From Mycolicibacterium sp. CR10 (GTDB lineage: Bacteria > Actinomycetota > Actinomycetes > Mycobacteriales > Mycobacteriaceae): 64,000 nucleotides of DNA. The notes below the pieces were generated by a model. It was not told the origin of the DNA and did no database searches. It was given only the letters and a program-made list of their open reading frames with translations. Positions within the stretch are counted from its first letter, which is position 1, and the number at the start of each line of letters is the position of its first letter. Positions 1 to 7,681 of this stretch are shown in pieces. Where the stretch lies: positions 1 through 64,000 of the forward strand of contig NZ_STGE01000031.1 of assembly GCF_005222675.1 (NCBI RefSeq), written 5' to 3'. The position numbers and the translations under genes were made by a program.

Positions 1-77
1 ACGCTCACCACCCCGCCGGGGCCAAAATTCGTGAAGAACCACGACCAAAGTGGGGCCAAGTCAGGTGACCACACTCA
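1..77. mobile_element. Putative terminus of an IS21-type insertion sequence (rest lies outside the window)
   Basis: Two copies of GGGGCCAA-N5-GTGA start at 18 and 52, exactly 34 bp apart. IS21-family ends usually carry such repeated transposase sites. On the minus strand the segment begins TGAGTGTGGTCACC, so it ends in CA on the plus strand, consistent with the TG...CA termini of this family. The terminase reading frame stops inside this segment, as expected if the element inserted into that gene. No transposase gene is visible, so the assignment is inference. Confidence 0.4.
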
Positions 78-1181
78 CTGTGCTGACCACTCGGCGATCT
101 CACGCCCCCAGTACGGCGGGTCCACTACCAGCTCTTGCACGTTCCATCGCGTCATCGCCTCGGCGACTGTCTGCGCCACGTCGTCGCGGGGGACGCGCCA
201 GCCTTTGCGTCCGGGGTTCTCCCAGCACCCGACGATGAACACGTGGCCCTCGTCGGTGATGCCCACCAGGGCGGTGCTGTCTCCGGAGTACGAGCCGTCG
301 AACCCGAGCCATACCCTGGTGCCGTCAGGCGGCTGCCCCTGTGGTGCGGCGAGGGAATCCCACTTGCCGTAGGGCAGCCAGGCTGACTCGGTTGCTGTCC
401 AGTTCCCTAGCCGGAACCGGCGGAACTCGTGCTCTGGTAGGCGGTTACGGTCGAACTCCAGCGCCTCGGCGAAGCCAGGCCGGGTGTAGCAGGGGTTGGC
501 CCGCTTCCAGTTGTCGCGGTCATCGATCGGGAGCGCCGGGTCGGCCTCGTAGATGCGACCGTAGATGGTGGGATCGCCCGCCTTCACCGCCTGGTACAGG
601 CCATGCGCCATGCTCGTCAGGTCATAGCCCGGTGTGGTGATGCCGAACAGCAGGGCATCGATACGTGCCGCGCCCGCCATCTGCATACCCGACCAGATCG
701 AGTCATCGCGCTGGAGGTGGACCTCATCGAACAGAACGAGGTGGGGGTTAATCCCTTGGGAGGCTTTGAAGTTGTTCGGCCGAGTCTGGATGAATGAGCC
801 AGTCTCGGGTACTTCAATCCTGTCTTTGAAGATGTGGACCGAGTCACGTAGATGCTCGCTGCCGCCGATCAGGTCCCGAAGCTCGCGCATCAGAACGCTG
901 TTGAGGTTGCGCTCACTGTCGGATATCGCGTAGATATGCCGACGATCTTTGAGACAAGCCTCGGTCAGTGCCAGCACTGCGGCGAGGCGTGTCTTGCCGG
1001 ATTTCCTCGGCACTTGGACGTAGGCAACCTTGGGTCGTTTGTTGGCCGATAGGTCGCGCAGAATCTCCCGCTGCCAGGGGTAGAGCTTCTCCCCGGTGGC
1101 GTGCTCTATCCACGGGACAGGCGCGCGCTTAGGCGGTAAGGGCTTGAGGTTCTGCGACTTAGGGCCAGCGGCTAGCGCCAA
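75..1181 (-). CDS. Phage terminase large subunit, 3'-truncated
   Basis: This is the DNA-packaging motor: an ATPase that translocates DNA into the prohead, plus a nuclease that cuts concatemers. The 368 residues show Walker A VPRKSGKT (57-64), Walker B LVLFDE (148-153) and a coupling motif ITTPG (181-185). The RNase H-like nuclease part starts at WLGFDGSYSGD (Asp295), with a second acidic residue in LVVDPP (Asp354). The protein stops at EIAEWSAQ. Siphophage TerL proteins usually run to about 500 residues, so the third catalytic acid and the C-terminus are missing. The break coincides with the putative IS end. The start appears to be TTG and overlaps the upstream gp10-like gene by about 10 nt. 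It is probably non-functional. Confidence 0.85.
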   Translation of the reverse strand: MALAAGPKSQNLKPLPPKRAPVPWIEHATGEKLYPWQREILRDLSANKRPKVAYVQVPRKSGKTRLAAVLALTEACLKDRRHIYAISDSERNLNSVLMRELRDLIGGSEHLRDSVHIFKDRIEVPETGSFIQTRPNNFKASQGINPHLVLFDEVHLQRDDSIWSGMQMAGAARIDALLFGITTPGYDLTSMAHGLYQAVKAGDPTIYGRIYEADPALPIDDRDNWKRANPCYTRPGFAEALEFDRNRLPEHEFRRFRLGNWTATESAWLPYGKWDSLAAPQGQPPDGTRVWLGFDGSYSGDSTALVGITDEGHVFIVGCWENPGRKGWRVPRDDVAQTVAEAMTRWNVQELVVDPPYWGREIAEWSAQ

Positions 1182-1531
1182 CTGAGATCCAGCTCGTTCC
1201 AGTAGGCGGCTGCCTTCTGGAACATATACGCGCCTTCGGTTTCCCCGTGCTCGCCGTCGCTGCGCCCGTACTCGATGGCACCCACACGCTCGGGGTCGTC
1301 GTCGGAATAGACCTCACCGAGCTTCACGCGCCGAGTGGACAGTTTCTTCAGCTCCGATCGGCGGCTCTTGACCGAGATGCTTCGCACGGTCTCGCCGGTT
1401 AGTACCGGGGTGAACTGCTCTACCGTCTTTTCAATCTTGCCGGGAATCGACGCCAGCTCGGCTAGGAGGCTCTTGTCCTCATTGATCGCGTCAATGATCG
1501 CCTGCCGAATCTCGTCGGCTGTTGAACTCAT
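1172..1531 (-). CDS. HK97 gp10-like head-tail connector/neck protein
   Basis: The protein has 119 residues. ATG at 1531 was chosen because AAAGGA lies just upstream and the ATGA overlaps the HNH gene stop. The sequence fits the HK97 gp10 fold: an N-terminal helix, then FTPVLTGETVRSISVKS (the 'S/TP-x-x-TG-x-L/V-R' pattern of neck proteins) and a late AIEYGRSDGEHGE...YMFQKAA segment. In siphophages this protein joins the connector complex between head and tail. Here it is followed by TerL rather than by tail genes, which is unusual. The family is assigned by pattern only. Confidence 0.6.
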   Translation of the reverse strand: MSSTADEIRQAIIDAINEDKSLLAELASIPGKIEKTVEQFTPVLTGETVRSISVKSRRSELKKLSTRRVKLGEVYSDDDPERVGAIEYGRSDGEHGETEGAYMFQKAAAYWNELDLSWR

Positions 1532-1788
1532 GTGTTTCCTTTGGATGAGTTGCAGTTCAGGCACGACGGCACCCGATTGGTCAGCGCGTGATTCATCGGG
1601 TTGCCGTCGTCGTGGTCCCAACTCGTCGCGGGTGCGCCATCGCAGAGGATGCAGAGCTGGCACGTGCCGCTAGGCCTGCCCCACGCGCGGTACTGCGGGC
1701 TGTCATACGTCGCCTGTCGGCGCTTGCGGTGACATCCCCGGCAGCGTGAACCGGCGGCAGGGGTCCCACAATCCAGGCAGGGCCTCAC
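1528..1788 (-). CDS. HNH endonuclease, phage packaging-associated
   Basis: This small 86-residue protein has two N-terminal Cys pairs (CLDC, CRGC), a further pair (CQLC or LCILC), the HNH core TSWDHDDGNPMNH and a closing CLNCNSSKG zinc pair. Phage HNH proteins of this type sit beside terminase and help cut DNA during packaging. It starts at GTG, which overlaps the stop of the tail-terminator-like gene (GTGA). Its own stop overlaps the next ATG (ATGA). The tight coupling places it in the same transcript as the connector and terminase genes. Confidence 0.8.
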   Translation of the reverse strand: MRPCLDCGTPAAGSRCRGCHRKRRQATYDSPQYRAWGRPSGTCQLCILCDGAPATSWDHDDGNPMNHALTNRVPSCLNCNSSKGNT

Positions 1789-2279
1789 AGCACCGCTACG
1801 TGGTACGTGTGCACGACCGTGAACCGATCCCCGTTGTACTTCCCCCGCGGGGCCAGCTCGGGCGGCTTGCGCTCCACTAGGGTCACGTTGGCCGCCGGGA
1901 TGTCAGTGCCCCAGTCGAGTACGCCGCACGGCGGTTTGTTGTACCGGTCGCGGTCGCCTGCCACCTCGTAGAGGTCTGTGATGGCCTCATAGACGTTGTG
2001 TGCCAACACCTCTACCGGACGACTGTCGTTGCCCGCGGCACGGAAACTGAACCGGACATCGAACCCTGACTGGAACGGCTCGCGCTCATTCCGATAGTCG
2101 GTGCGGTAATCCTTAACGATCTCCACGACAACCGCGGTATCCGGATGATCCGCCGACGAGAACAACACCGCGGGGAGAGCGGTGTCATTCGAGTACGTTC
2201 CCGTCGTGGCGTTGTACTGCGCCAGTCCCTGCGCGTTCAGCCATGCGGCGATACCTTCAAGTAGCGCAATGGGGTTCAT
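1785..2279 (-). CDS. Tail terminator / minor capsid-like protein
   Basis: The protein has 164 residues. It begins MNPIALLEGIAAWLNAQGLAQY and later has a TAVVVEIVKDYRTDYRNE strand and a C-terminal ending of the type FTVVHTYHVAVL. This layout matches phage tail-terminator or 'minor capsid protein from bacteriophage' families, which cap the tail tube and join it to the head. Its ATG overlaps the tape-measure stop (ATGA). In ordinary siphophages this gene lies upstream of the tape measure, so its position after that gene is atypical. Confidence 0.6.
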   Translation of the reverse strand: MNPIALLEGIAAWLNAQGLAQYNATTGTYSNDTALPAVLFSSADHPDTAVVVEIVKDYRTDYRNEREPFQSGFDVRFSFRAAGNDSRPVEVLAHNVYEAITDLYEVAGDRDRYNKPPCGVLDWGTDIPAANVTLVERKPPELAPRGKYNGDRFTVVHTYHVAVL

Positions 2280-5200
2280 CGTCCACCTGCCTGGTAGGCC
2301 TTAAACGCCAGATCCTGCGCGGCTTGCTGGCCGTTGCGGTTGGGAGCTTGGACAAACGACTCAATGTTGACCGTTGGGCCACCCTTAAAGCCATCTTGCC
2401 CACCCTGCTTCGCAGCCTCGGGGCCTTGCTGGTTCTTCGGCTTAAGCGGTGTTTCGGTGTTACCTGCCGACATTGAGCCAGCAGGTCGCGCACCGGCAAA
2501 CCCGGAAGCGATACGACCTATCCACGACTTTGACGGATCGCCAAGGGCACTGCCGGACATGCCGAAGGTCTCTAGGAGTCCACCGGCGGCGATGCCAGCG
2601 GCTTGCCCACCGAATGCAACTGTCCTGTTCAACAACTCCAAGCCCATCTGCGCGGCAGCCGCTCCAGCTTGTCCGCCGAAGGGTGCGCCAGCGGCACCGG
2701 CTGCGGCGATACCCGCCTGAATCGCTCCCATCGGCAAGCCTCCGAGTCCAGAGAACCCACCGCCAGCGGGTTGCCAGCCGCCCTCACCGGGGGCTCGTGT
2801 TCCGTAGCCGCTGGAGTATCCAGCGGCTGGAGGTGCCGCCATAGGACCGCCAAGCGGGCCAGCCCCAGGCAGACCGGGGGCGATGCCAGGGGCGAGCGGA
2901 GAGGTCGGGGCGGTGAGGCCGAAGAGACCGCCACTACCGCCGCCGCCCATTGACGGGCCAGGCGACCATCCGCCGAGGGTGGGCATGCCGCCACCGCCGC
3001 CACCGAGGCTACTGGGGCCGCCCATCATTCCGATGATCCCCTTAGAACCGTTGCCCTGCTGGGCGATAGCGCTCAGCGGGCCTGTCAGTGGAGCTGTGGC
3101 GATCATGCCGATCGCCTTGACCAAGTTCTCCACGAGACCGGGCAGGCCCTTAGATAGACCGAAGTCGGCATCCAAGCCGAGACCTCCGCTGAGTTGGCCG
3201 GTGGCTTCACCACTGAAGGACTGGACGCTTACCGGTGTCGCAGCGGAACTCATTGGGCCACCTGACAAACCGGCCATGCCGGTATCGACGGGGCGATACC
3301 AGTGATCCGTGAATGACGGGTCTAGTGCACCGGTACCACCGATGCCGCGACGGGCGGCAGCGGAGTCGCTGCCCCAGTTGAACGGTGTTCCACCGGGCAG
3401 CGTTGCTTGCATATGGCCGCTGTTGTAACCGACGTTGAATGCCCCCGGCTGGTACCCACGGACAAAGCCATGCGCGGTAAGCCATTCCGCGGCGTTACCG
3501 GTCGCAAGCGAGCGTCCGCCCGTGGACTTGCCGTCGATGATCGCGATGAGATCTTCGATGGCGCTTGAACAGTCGCCGATGCCCTGTGTCAGGTCGGCAG
3601 CCTGCGTTTGCAAGTACCGGCCCGCGGGAACGCTAGACAGCAGCGCTTGATCGCTCGTGTAACCGTAGGACATACCACCCGACGAGCCATAGCCACCACT
3701 ACCGTAGCCAGCGGTGCCGGCTGGTGGCGGGTTGCCCCAGGTGTAATTCGTTGCGGCAGCGGCAGAACCGATACCGTTGCCTAGCCCACCCGGCAGCGTC
3801 GGCACAGTGAGCGGGCCAGGAGCGCCAGCGGGATAGACCGGGGCCAGTCCGCGACGTTCCCTAGAAGCATTAGCCCCGCCACCTAGTGATGGCCCACCGC
3901 TGCCGAAGGGTCCTTGGGCGAAGGCCGCATTGATCCTTGCGATAGTCATGTCCGCTTGGGCTTGGGCTTCCCCACCTAAGAGGAACGCCATGCCAGACAT
4001 GACGGCAGAGACGGCGCTACCGATGCCGGAAAGGATCGGCATGAGCGCGCCCAATGCGACTCCAGCCGCACGGATTCCGCCTTCCCACGTATGGAACAGC
4101 GGGGAGATGCTCGCCGTGACTTCGGCGATGACCGGCATGATGTCGGCGATGAGTGCGGTTGAGTCCACGATCAGCGGCATGATCCGCTCACCCACCGGGG
4201 CTAACGCCAGGAACGCTTTAGCGACGTTCAGCGCTAGCGGTCCCATCTGCCCGAGGATGTCCAGGCCGGTGCTTAGCCATTCCTGTAGTTGTCCACTACG
4301 GGAAGCCTCTTGGATGAAGGACGAGAATGCTTGTGCGGCTTGGCTAGCACCTTGGGCCAACTGTGGCAGGAAATCACTTCCCACGTTGACGAGGTCAAGG
4401 ATGGCCTGCGTTACGGGGGCGAAGGCCGGGGCGAGGTTCTGGAATGTCTGGGAGAGGTTGGTGGCGATGCTGTCCAGCGCGGCTAAGCCTTCCGGACTCG
4501 TCAACTGCGTCATCACCCCGCTGAGCGCGGAGTTAAGCCCCGTTGCGATGCCGGTTGTTGCCCGTTGGATAGTCGGTAGAAGCGTGTTAATCGACTGGGT
4601 GAGCTGTGGACCTATCCCAGCGAATAGGGCGTTCTGAGTGGCGTTCTGGAGTTCCGTTAGCGCGGGCATGGCCTGTTTGATGGACAAGACGAACTGCTGC
4701 GCCGAGGGGGCTAACGCCTTAAGACTTTCGGCGAACTTTTCCGGGTCGCTCATGCTCGTGAAGGCATCGTCAAGCCCAGCGGTCGCAAGCTTGAGAGTGC
4801 CGAACGCGGAGGCGGCACTGAAGGCGGCACCGGGGATCAGAGCGATAGCACCGGTAGCCGCTGCGGCGACGCCAGCGATGCCGCCGAGGGCGGGAACTAA
4901 CGCGGCCATGCCTGCGGGACCGGCGACCTTACCGAGGCTGCCCAGAGTGGTGCCGAGGGTGGACAGTTGCGCTGTCGCACTGGACGCCCCGTCACCAATC
5001 TCGGAGAAGTTCATCCCCGAGGTGGCGAGGCTGCGTTGTGCCTTAGCCATCCTCTCGCCCTGCGTTGCAGCGTCGCTACGGACTCGGGCCAGGCGCTGGG
5101 TCGCTGAGATGACCTCTTCGATGTCTCCCGATTTCAGGGCCTTCTGATAGCGCTCTTCGGCCTTCTGGACTTTTTCGACAGCGATCGCGGAGCGGTCCAT

Positions 5201-5371
5201 CGCCTTGACGACGCGATCGGAACCGCGTTCGGCACCGGCGGCCCACTGCTGGGAGAAGACGTTTCCAGCATCGCGGCCCATGTTCTGGAACGAGCGCGAC
5301 ACGTCGTACTGCGCTTTGCGCAAGTCGCGATCCACGATCCTTGTGTGGACGTCGACAGTTACGTTTGCCAT
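2276..5371 (-). CDS. Tail tape-measure protein with embedded hydrolase-like segment
   Basis: At 1031 residues this is the longest gene in the element. The N-terminus (MANVTVDVHTRIVDRDLRKA) and the following coiled region (AVEKVQKAEERYQKALKSGD) are typical of actinophage tape measures, which set tail length. Hydrophobic Ala/Gly-rich segments near residues 140-190 could span the host membrane during DNA entry. Residues about 585-695 contain IGDCSSAIEDL, a WLTAHGF segment and GHMQATLPGG, resembling a cysteine-hydrolase motif block of the kind embedded in some mycobacteriophage tape measures. The C-terminal third is Gly/Pro/Ser-rich. No tail-assembly chaperone pair precedes it. Confidence 0.85.
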   Translation of the reverse strand: MANVTVDVHTRIVDRDLRKAQYDVSRSFQNMGRDAGNVFSQQWAAGAERGSDRVVKAMDRSAIAVEKVQKAEERYQKALKSGDIEEVISATQRLARVRSDAATQGERMAKAQRSLATSGMNFSEIGDGASSATAQLSTLGTTLGSLGKVAGPAGMAALVPALGGIAGVAAAATGAIALIPGAAFSAASAFGTLKLATAGLDDAFTSMSDPEKFAESLKALAPSAQQFVLSIKQAMPALTELQNATQNALFAGIGPQLTQSINTLLPTIQRATTGIATGLNSALSGVMTQLTSPEGLAALDSIATNLSQTFQNLAPAFAPVTQAILDLVNVGSDFLPQLAQGASQAAQAFSSFIQEASRSGQLQEWLSTGLDILGQMGPLALNVAKAFLALAPVGERIMPLIVDSTALIADIMPVIAEVTASISPLFHTWEGGIRAAGVALGALMPILSGIGSAVSAVMSGMAFLLGGEAQAQADMTIARINAAFAQGPFGSGGPSLGGGANASRERRGLAPVYPAGAPGPLTVPTLPGGLGNGIGSAAAATNYTWGNPPPAGTAGYGSGGYGSSGGMSYGYTSDQALLSSVPAGRYLQTQAADLTQGIGDCSSAIEDLIAIIDGKSTGGRSLATGNAAEWLTAHGFVRGYQPGAFNVGYNSGHMQATLPGGTPFNWGSDSAAARRGIGGTGALDPSFTDHWYRPVDTGMAGLSGGPMSSAATPVSVQSFSGEATGQLSGGLGLDADFGLSKGLPGLVENLVKAIGMIATAPLTGPLSAIAQQGNGSKGIIGMMGGPSSLGGGGGGMPTLGGWSPGPSMGGGGSGGLFGLTAPTSPLAPGIAPGLPGAGPLGGPMAAPPAAGYSSGYGTRAPGEGGWQPAGGGFSGLGGLPMGAIQAGIAAAGAAGAPFGGQAGAAAAQMGLELLNRTVAFGGQAAGIAAGGLLETFGMSGSALGDPSKSWIGRIASGFAGARPAGSMSAGNTETPLKPKNQQGPEAAKQGGQDGFKGGPTVNIESFVQAPNRNGQQAAQDLAFKAYQAGGR

Positions 5372-5618
5372 ATTGAGTTATGTCCGTTCCTAGCTAACGC
5401 TTGTTCGGCCGATCTGTCGGCAGGACAACGGTGCTGTGTGGTCTAGCAAAGTGTTGGGTGCCACCGCGGCCCGCCCGAAACGCCCGCGCGCCGACGAGAG
5501 GAGGTCGTCGGCTGCGGCAGGGACGGGGGAACATCAGGCGGGCTTGGCCAGGAGAATCGCCGACTGGCCTACGCGGTGGCTTACGGGGCGGGAGGAAGGA
5601 AGCCCACCACCCCACGTT
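5372..5618. other. Non-coding gap upstream of the tape-measure gene
   Basis: No convincing gene lies in these 247 bp; the minus-strand frames here are Arg/Pro-rich with no recognisable family. An inverted repeat GCCGACGA-N7-TCGTCGGC occupies 5490-5512, without a following T tract. It may mark the boundary between the small-gene block and the structural block, but no clear promoter was found. Confidence 0.4.
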
Positions 5619-5816
5619 TTACTTTCGCCGGGTGTTCTGCGGCGGCAGTTCGTATGTGCGAGGGCGGTCCGGTGTGGAGCAGATCGCCAGCACCTCGCGG
5701 CTGCCGAGTGAGTCGCGGCGGTGGGTGTGCTCACCCGCGCAGTGGGGGCAACGGACCGTGCACGCCCTGCCGTCAACGGAGATCAGGGTGGCGGTGCCGT
5801 GGATAAAGGTGTTCAT
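5619..5816 (-). CDS. Small zinc-ribbon-like phage protein
   Basis: The protein has 65 residues, starting at the ATG at 5816 preceded by AAAGGACGA. It contains CTVRCPHCAGEHTHRR, a CxxC plus His cluster that probably binds zinc, and a later Cys in EVLAICST. The ATG overlaps the stop of the 73-residue gene upstream (ATGA), so the pair is translationally coupled. Short proteins of this look are common in mycobacteriophage early regions. Function unknown. Confidence 0.6.
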   Translation of the reverse strand: MNTFIHGTATLISVDGRACTVRCPHCAGEHTHRRDSLGSREVLAICSTPDRPRTYELPPQNTRRK

Positions 5817-6034
5817 TCGTCCTTTGAGAGAGATAGCGATTGCGCTTCGCTCAGCAGAGCAGGGAGCGACTTTCGCGGTACGCCGGGGTGGTTGTACCGG
5901 GAAGACTGGAAACGCTGAATCAGGCACGACCGGGAGGCGCGGATTCCGGTCGCGGCGGCGACGGCATCCACGAGCGCGCGGAGTTCGTGATCGGGCAGTT
6001 GAAGGAGTTCGGGAAGTAGGTTCATCTTTGACAT
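5813..6034 (-). CDS. Small hypothetical phage protein
   Basis: The 73 residues begin MSKMNLLPELLQLPDHELRALVDAVAAATG, a helical leucine-rich segment, followed by a basic stretch (RASRSCLIQRFQSSRY) and an acidic end. It could form a short helical bundle; no family is recognised. An alternative ATG lies three codons later. It ends in an ATGA overlap with the zinc-ribbon gene, so both probably come from one transcript. Confidence 0.5.
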   Translation of the reverse strand: MSKMNLLPELLQLPDHELRALVDAVAAATGIRASRSCLIQRFQSSRYNHPGVPRKSLPALLSEAQSLSLSKDE

Positions 6035-6148
6035 CTAGGTATAGGTGAGCAAACCCAGCCCGGAATCCACTCACCGGGGAGGTACCCACCAGGCAGAGGT
6101 AGCAGAGGTTGTAGGCGGCCCTTGTCTTTTGTGGGTTCCCGCGACGGG

Positions 6149-6781
6149 TCAGTGGGTGGGGTATCCCTGCGCCGCCCACGCCCTAATGCGGACGGCGACG
6201 GGGCAGTCCCAAAGGTGACTGGCGTCGGTATCGGTACCCACACAGGCGGGACATTCCTCTGGGGGCGTCAGCCCCCCAGCCGGATCACTCTGTACCAGCC
6301 CTATTTCCGAGGATCTATGGTCCTCGGATAGGTATGTAGGTAGGTGGAAGAATTCTTCCTCTCGCGAACTGGGGTTTTTGGTTAATTCTTCCTCTGAGTT
6401 ACAGGAAGAATTCTTCCTGTACTGATTGCTCCCGGTTGGGTTGTTCGCCTTGCGTCTCGCCTTAGACGGCGGGGCCTGATGCAGTGGGATGACGACCTCG
6501 TACACCGACGCCTTGTCTCCGTCGCGGCTGTTGCGCCCACGTGAGTGCTCGATGAGCCAACCCTTCTCGCGGAGCCGCTGCCGGTTGCTGCGGATAGTTC
6601 TCTCTGTAGTAGAGAGATCTTCGGCTAGCCGCTTCTCGCTGGCGTAGGAGTTCCGCCCGTCCTTGTCCGCGTGGCGATACTGCGCGATCAGGACCGCGCG
6701 TTGAGGTAGGGATAGGTCTGCCCGGTCCATCTGGTTCAGGAGATCGAAGATGTCTCGTGGGCGCTTATAGCTGGTGTTCAT
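6149..6781 (-). CDS. Helix-turn-helix protein, candidate replication initiator
   Basis: The protein has 210 residues. Residues about 8-95 form a phage-type winged HTH (HTH_36-like): LSLPQRAVLIAQYRHADKDG, then SEKRLAEDLSTTERTIRSNRQRLREKGWL and a wing ending YEVVIPL. The middle (about 115-150) is low-complexity and polar, and is encoded by a cluster of palindromic repeats. The C-terminus has a Cys/His motif (CPACVGTD...HLWDCP). Lambda-type O initiators have this design, with an N-terminal HTH and the origin inside the gene, so a replication role is inferred. GAGGAT precedes the ATG. The gene overlaps the upstream 64-residue gene. Confidence 0.6.
   Translation of the reverse strand: MNTSYKRPRDIFDLLNQMDRADLSLPQRAVLIAQYRHADKDGRNSYASEKRLAEDLSTTERTIRSNRQRLREKGWLIEHSRGRNSRDGDKASVYEVVIPLHQAPPSKARRKANNPTGSNQYRKNSSCNSEEELTKNPSSREEEFFHLPTYLSEDHRSSEIGLVQSDPAGGLTPPEECPACVGTDTDASHLWDCPVAVRIRAWAAQGYPTH
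6346..6421. repeat. Palindromic iteron cluster inside the HTH gene (candidate replication origin)
   Basis: AATTCTTCCTCT occurs at 6351-6362 and 6384-6395, and AATTCTTCCT recurs at 6409-6418. The first and third are centres of palindromes: GGAAGAATTCTTCC at 6346-6359 and a perfect 22-bp palindrome at 6400-6421. The spacings are 33 and 25 bp. This is AT-richer than the surrounding DNA and is read as Asn/Ser/Glu-rich protein. Confidence 0.6.
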
Positions 6782-6959
6782 TCTCGGTCATCCTCTTGCC
6801 CTCTTGGGCATCACTTGACATCTGCTTTAAGGCACTGCTGAGTGCCGCCATTTCATCGGCGCGGAGCTTTATCCGGGAACTGCCTTGGATAATCTCAGCG
6901 CCACCGGTCCGTCGCGGCGATATCCATATCGGAGTTCCGCCTGAGTTGTTGATCTTCAT
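6765..6959 (-). CDS. Small hypothetical phage protein
   Basis: The protein has 64 residues, with AGGGGA about 5 nt before the ATG. The N-terminal half is polar with short strands (TPIWISPRRTGGAEIIQ); the C-terminal half is helical (ADEMAALSSALKQMSSDAQEG). Its end overlaps the start of the HTH gene by 17 nt, suggesting co-translation with the putative initiator. No family recognised. Confidence 0.5.
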   Translation of the reverse strand: MKINNSGGTPIWISPRRTGGAEIIQGSSRIKLRADEMAALSSALKQMSSDAQEGKRMTENEHQL

Positions 6960-6976
6960 GTGTTCCCCTGACGTTC

Positions 6977-7201
6977 TTACTTAGGCGCTGGACTCAGAAA
7001 GCTGTAGCCGACCGCAAGTTCTTTCACTCGGTCTGCACACTGCTCATAAGTCGGGTTATCCACGCCCTGAGCATTTAGGGTTATTCGCGCCATGACGAGC
7101 TGAAATGCTTCGGCGGATAACGTTCCGTGGAAGAAGTGATCATTTGCCGCGCGCATTGCCTGGAGATACAGGTCGGCCAGGCGTTCCTCGTCGGTATTCA
7201 T
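6977..7201 (-). CDS. Small helical hypothetical phage protein
   Basis: The protein has 74 residues, predicted mostly helical: MNTDEERLADLYLQAMRAANDHFFHG, then SAEAFQLVMARITLNAQG and YEQCADRVKELAVG. The ATG overlaps the stop of the upstream zinc-finger gene (ATGA), so it belongs to the operon that starts near 7650. Function unknown. Confidence 0.55.
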   Translation of the reverse strand: MNTDEERLADLYLQAMRAANDHFFHGTLSAEAFQLVMARITLNAQGVDNPTYEQCADRVKELAVGYSFLSPAPK

Positions 7202-7479
7202 CGGCCGGCCTCGCGAGTAGCAGCTAATTCCTCAACCTGCCTCGTAAGCTCACCGAATGCCCACGGGTCCATTGTTGCCCAGTGCTTGAGTATCACCGGA
7301 TCAGCGTTGGCGATGAACTGCAGGACCTCGCGCGCGGTCATTCCGCGCTTCTCGATCGTCTTCAGCAGAGCAAGACCGGTCTTGCGCCGGTCCCGGTGCT
7401 TCTGCTGATAGTCGCGGTCACAACTGCGGCACAAGCCGTTGCGATAGAAGTCGGGATCATGGCCTTTCGGGCAGCGCAT
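7198..7479 (-). CDS. Small zinc-finger phage protein, first gene of the replication-side operon
   Basis: The protein has 93 residues; the ATG at 7479 is chosen because GGAGG stands 6-10 nt upstream. The N-terminus MRCPKGHDPDFYRNGLCRSC carries C3, H7, C17 and C20, a probable zinc site, followed by a basic segment (QQKHRDRRKTG). The remainder is helical (TAREVLQFIANADPVILKHWATM). The family is common in mycobacteriophage genomes but of unknown role. It is preceded by about 145 nt of leader containing a terminator-like hairpin. Confidence 0.6.
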   Translation of the reverse strand: MRCPKGHDPDFYRNGLCRSCDRDYQQKHRDRRKTGLALLKTIEKRGMTAREVLQFIANADPVILKHWATMDPWAFGELTRQVEELAATREAGR

Positions 7480-7565
7480 AGTGTTCCTCCGGGAAGGTGG
7501 TATTTCGGGCAGAATTGTTTGGGGGTCGCACAAGGGACACCAATGGCGACGAGAATCGGGGCAGC

Positions 7566-7599
7566 AAAAAGGACCACGGCCTACTGGGGCGGTGGTCCT
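7566..7599 (-). terminator. Intrinsic terminator in a leader (candidate attenuator)
   Basis: On the minus strand the stem is AGGACCAC...GTGGTCCT (arms 7592-7599 and 7570-7577) with an inner GCC/GGC extension, followed directly by a run of five T (7570-7566). It lies between the TTGACA promoter and the first gene at 7479, so it would stop transcription early unless an anti-termination mechanism acts. Confidence 0.6.
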
Positions 7600-7632
7600 G
7601 GCCGGGCTGAGGGTAGACTTCTCCCTACAATC

Positions 7633-7662
7633 ATTAAAGCACGCTTTGTGCACAATTGTCAA
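7633..7662 (-). promoter_or_regulatory. Sigma70-type promoter with palindromic operator in the spacer
   Basis: A perfect -35 TTGACA (7662-7657) is followed 18 nt later by TTTAAT (7638-7633), one mismatch from TATAAT. The spacer holds the perfect palindrome TTGTGCACAA (7646-7655), positioned where a bound repressor would block polymerase. It drives the 7479-to-5619 operon. Confidence 0.6.
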
Positions 7663-7681
7663 GGGGTAACGGTAATTCGGA

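Noticed and set aside
5394..5615. A 73-codon Arg/Pro-rich minus-strand frame before the tape measure
   Set aside because: No convincing ribosome site, no family, and a composition like a random GC-rich frame.
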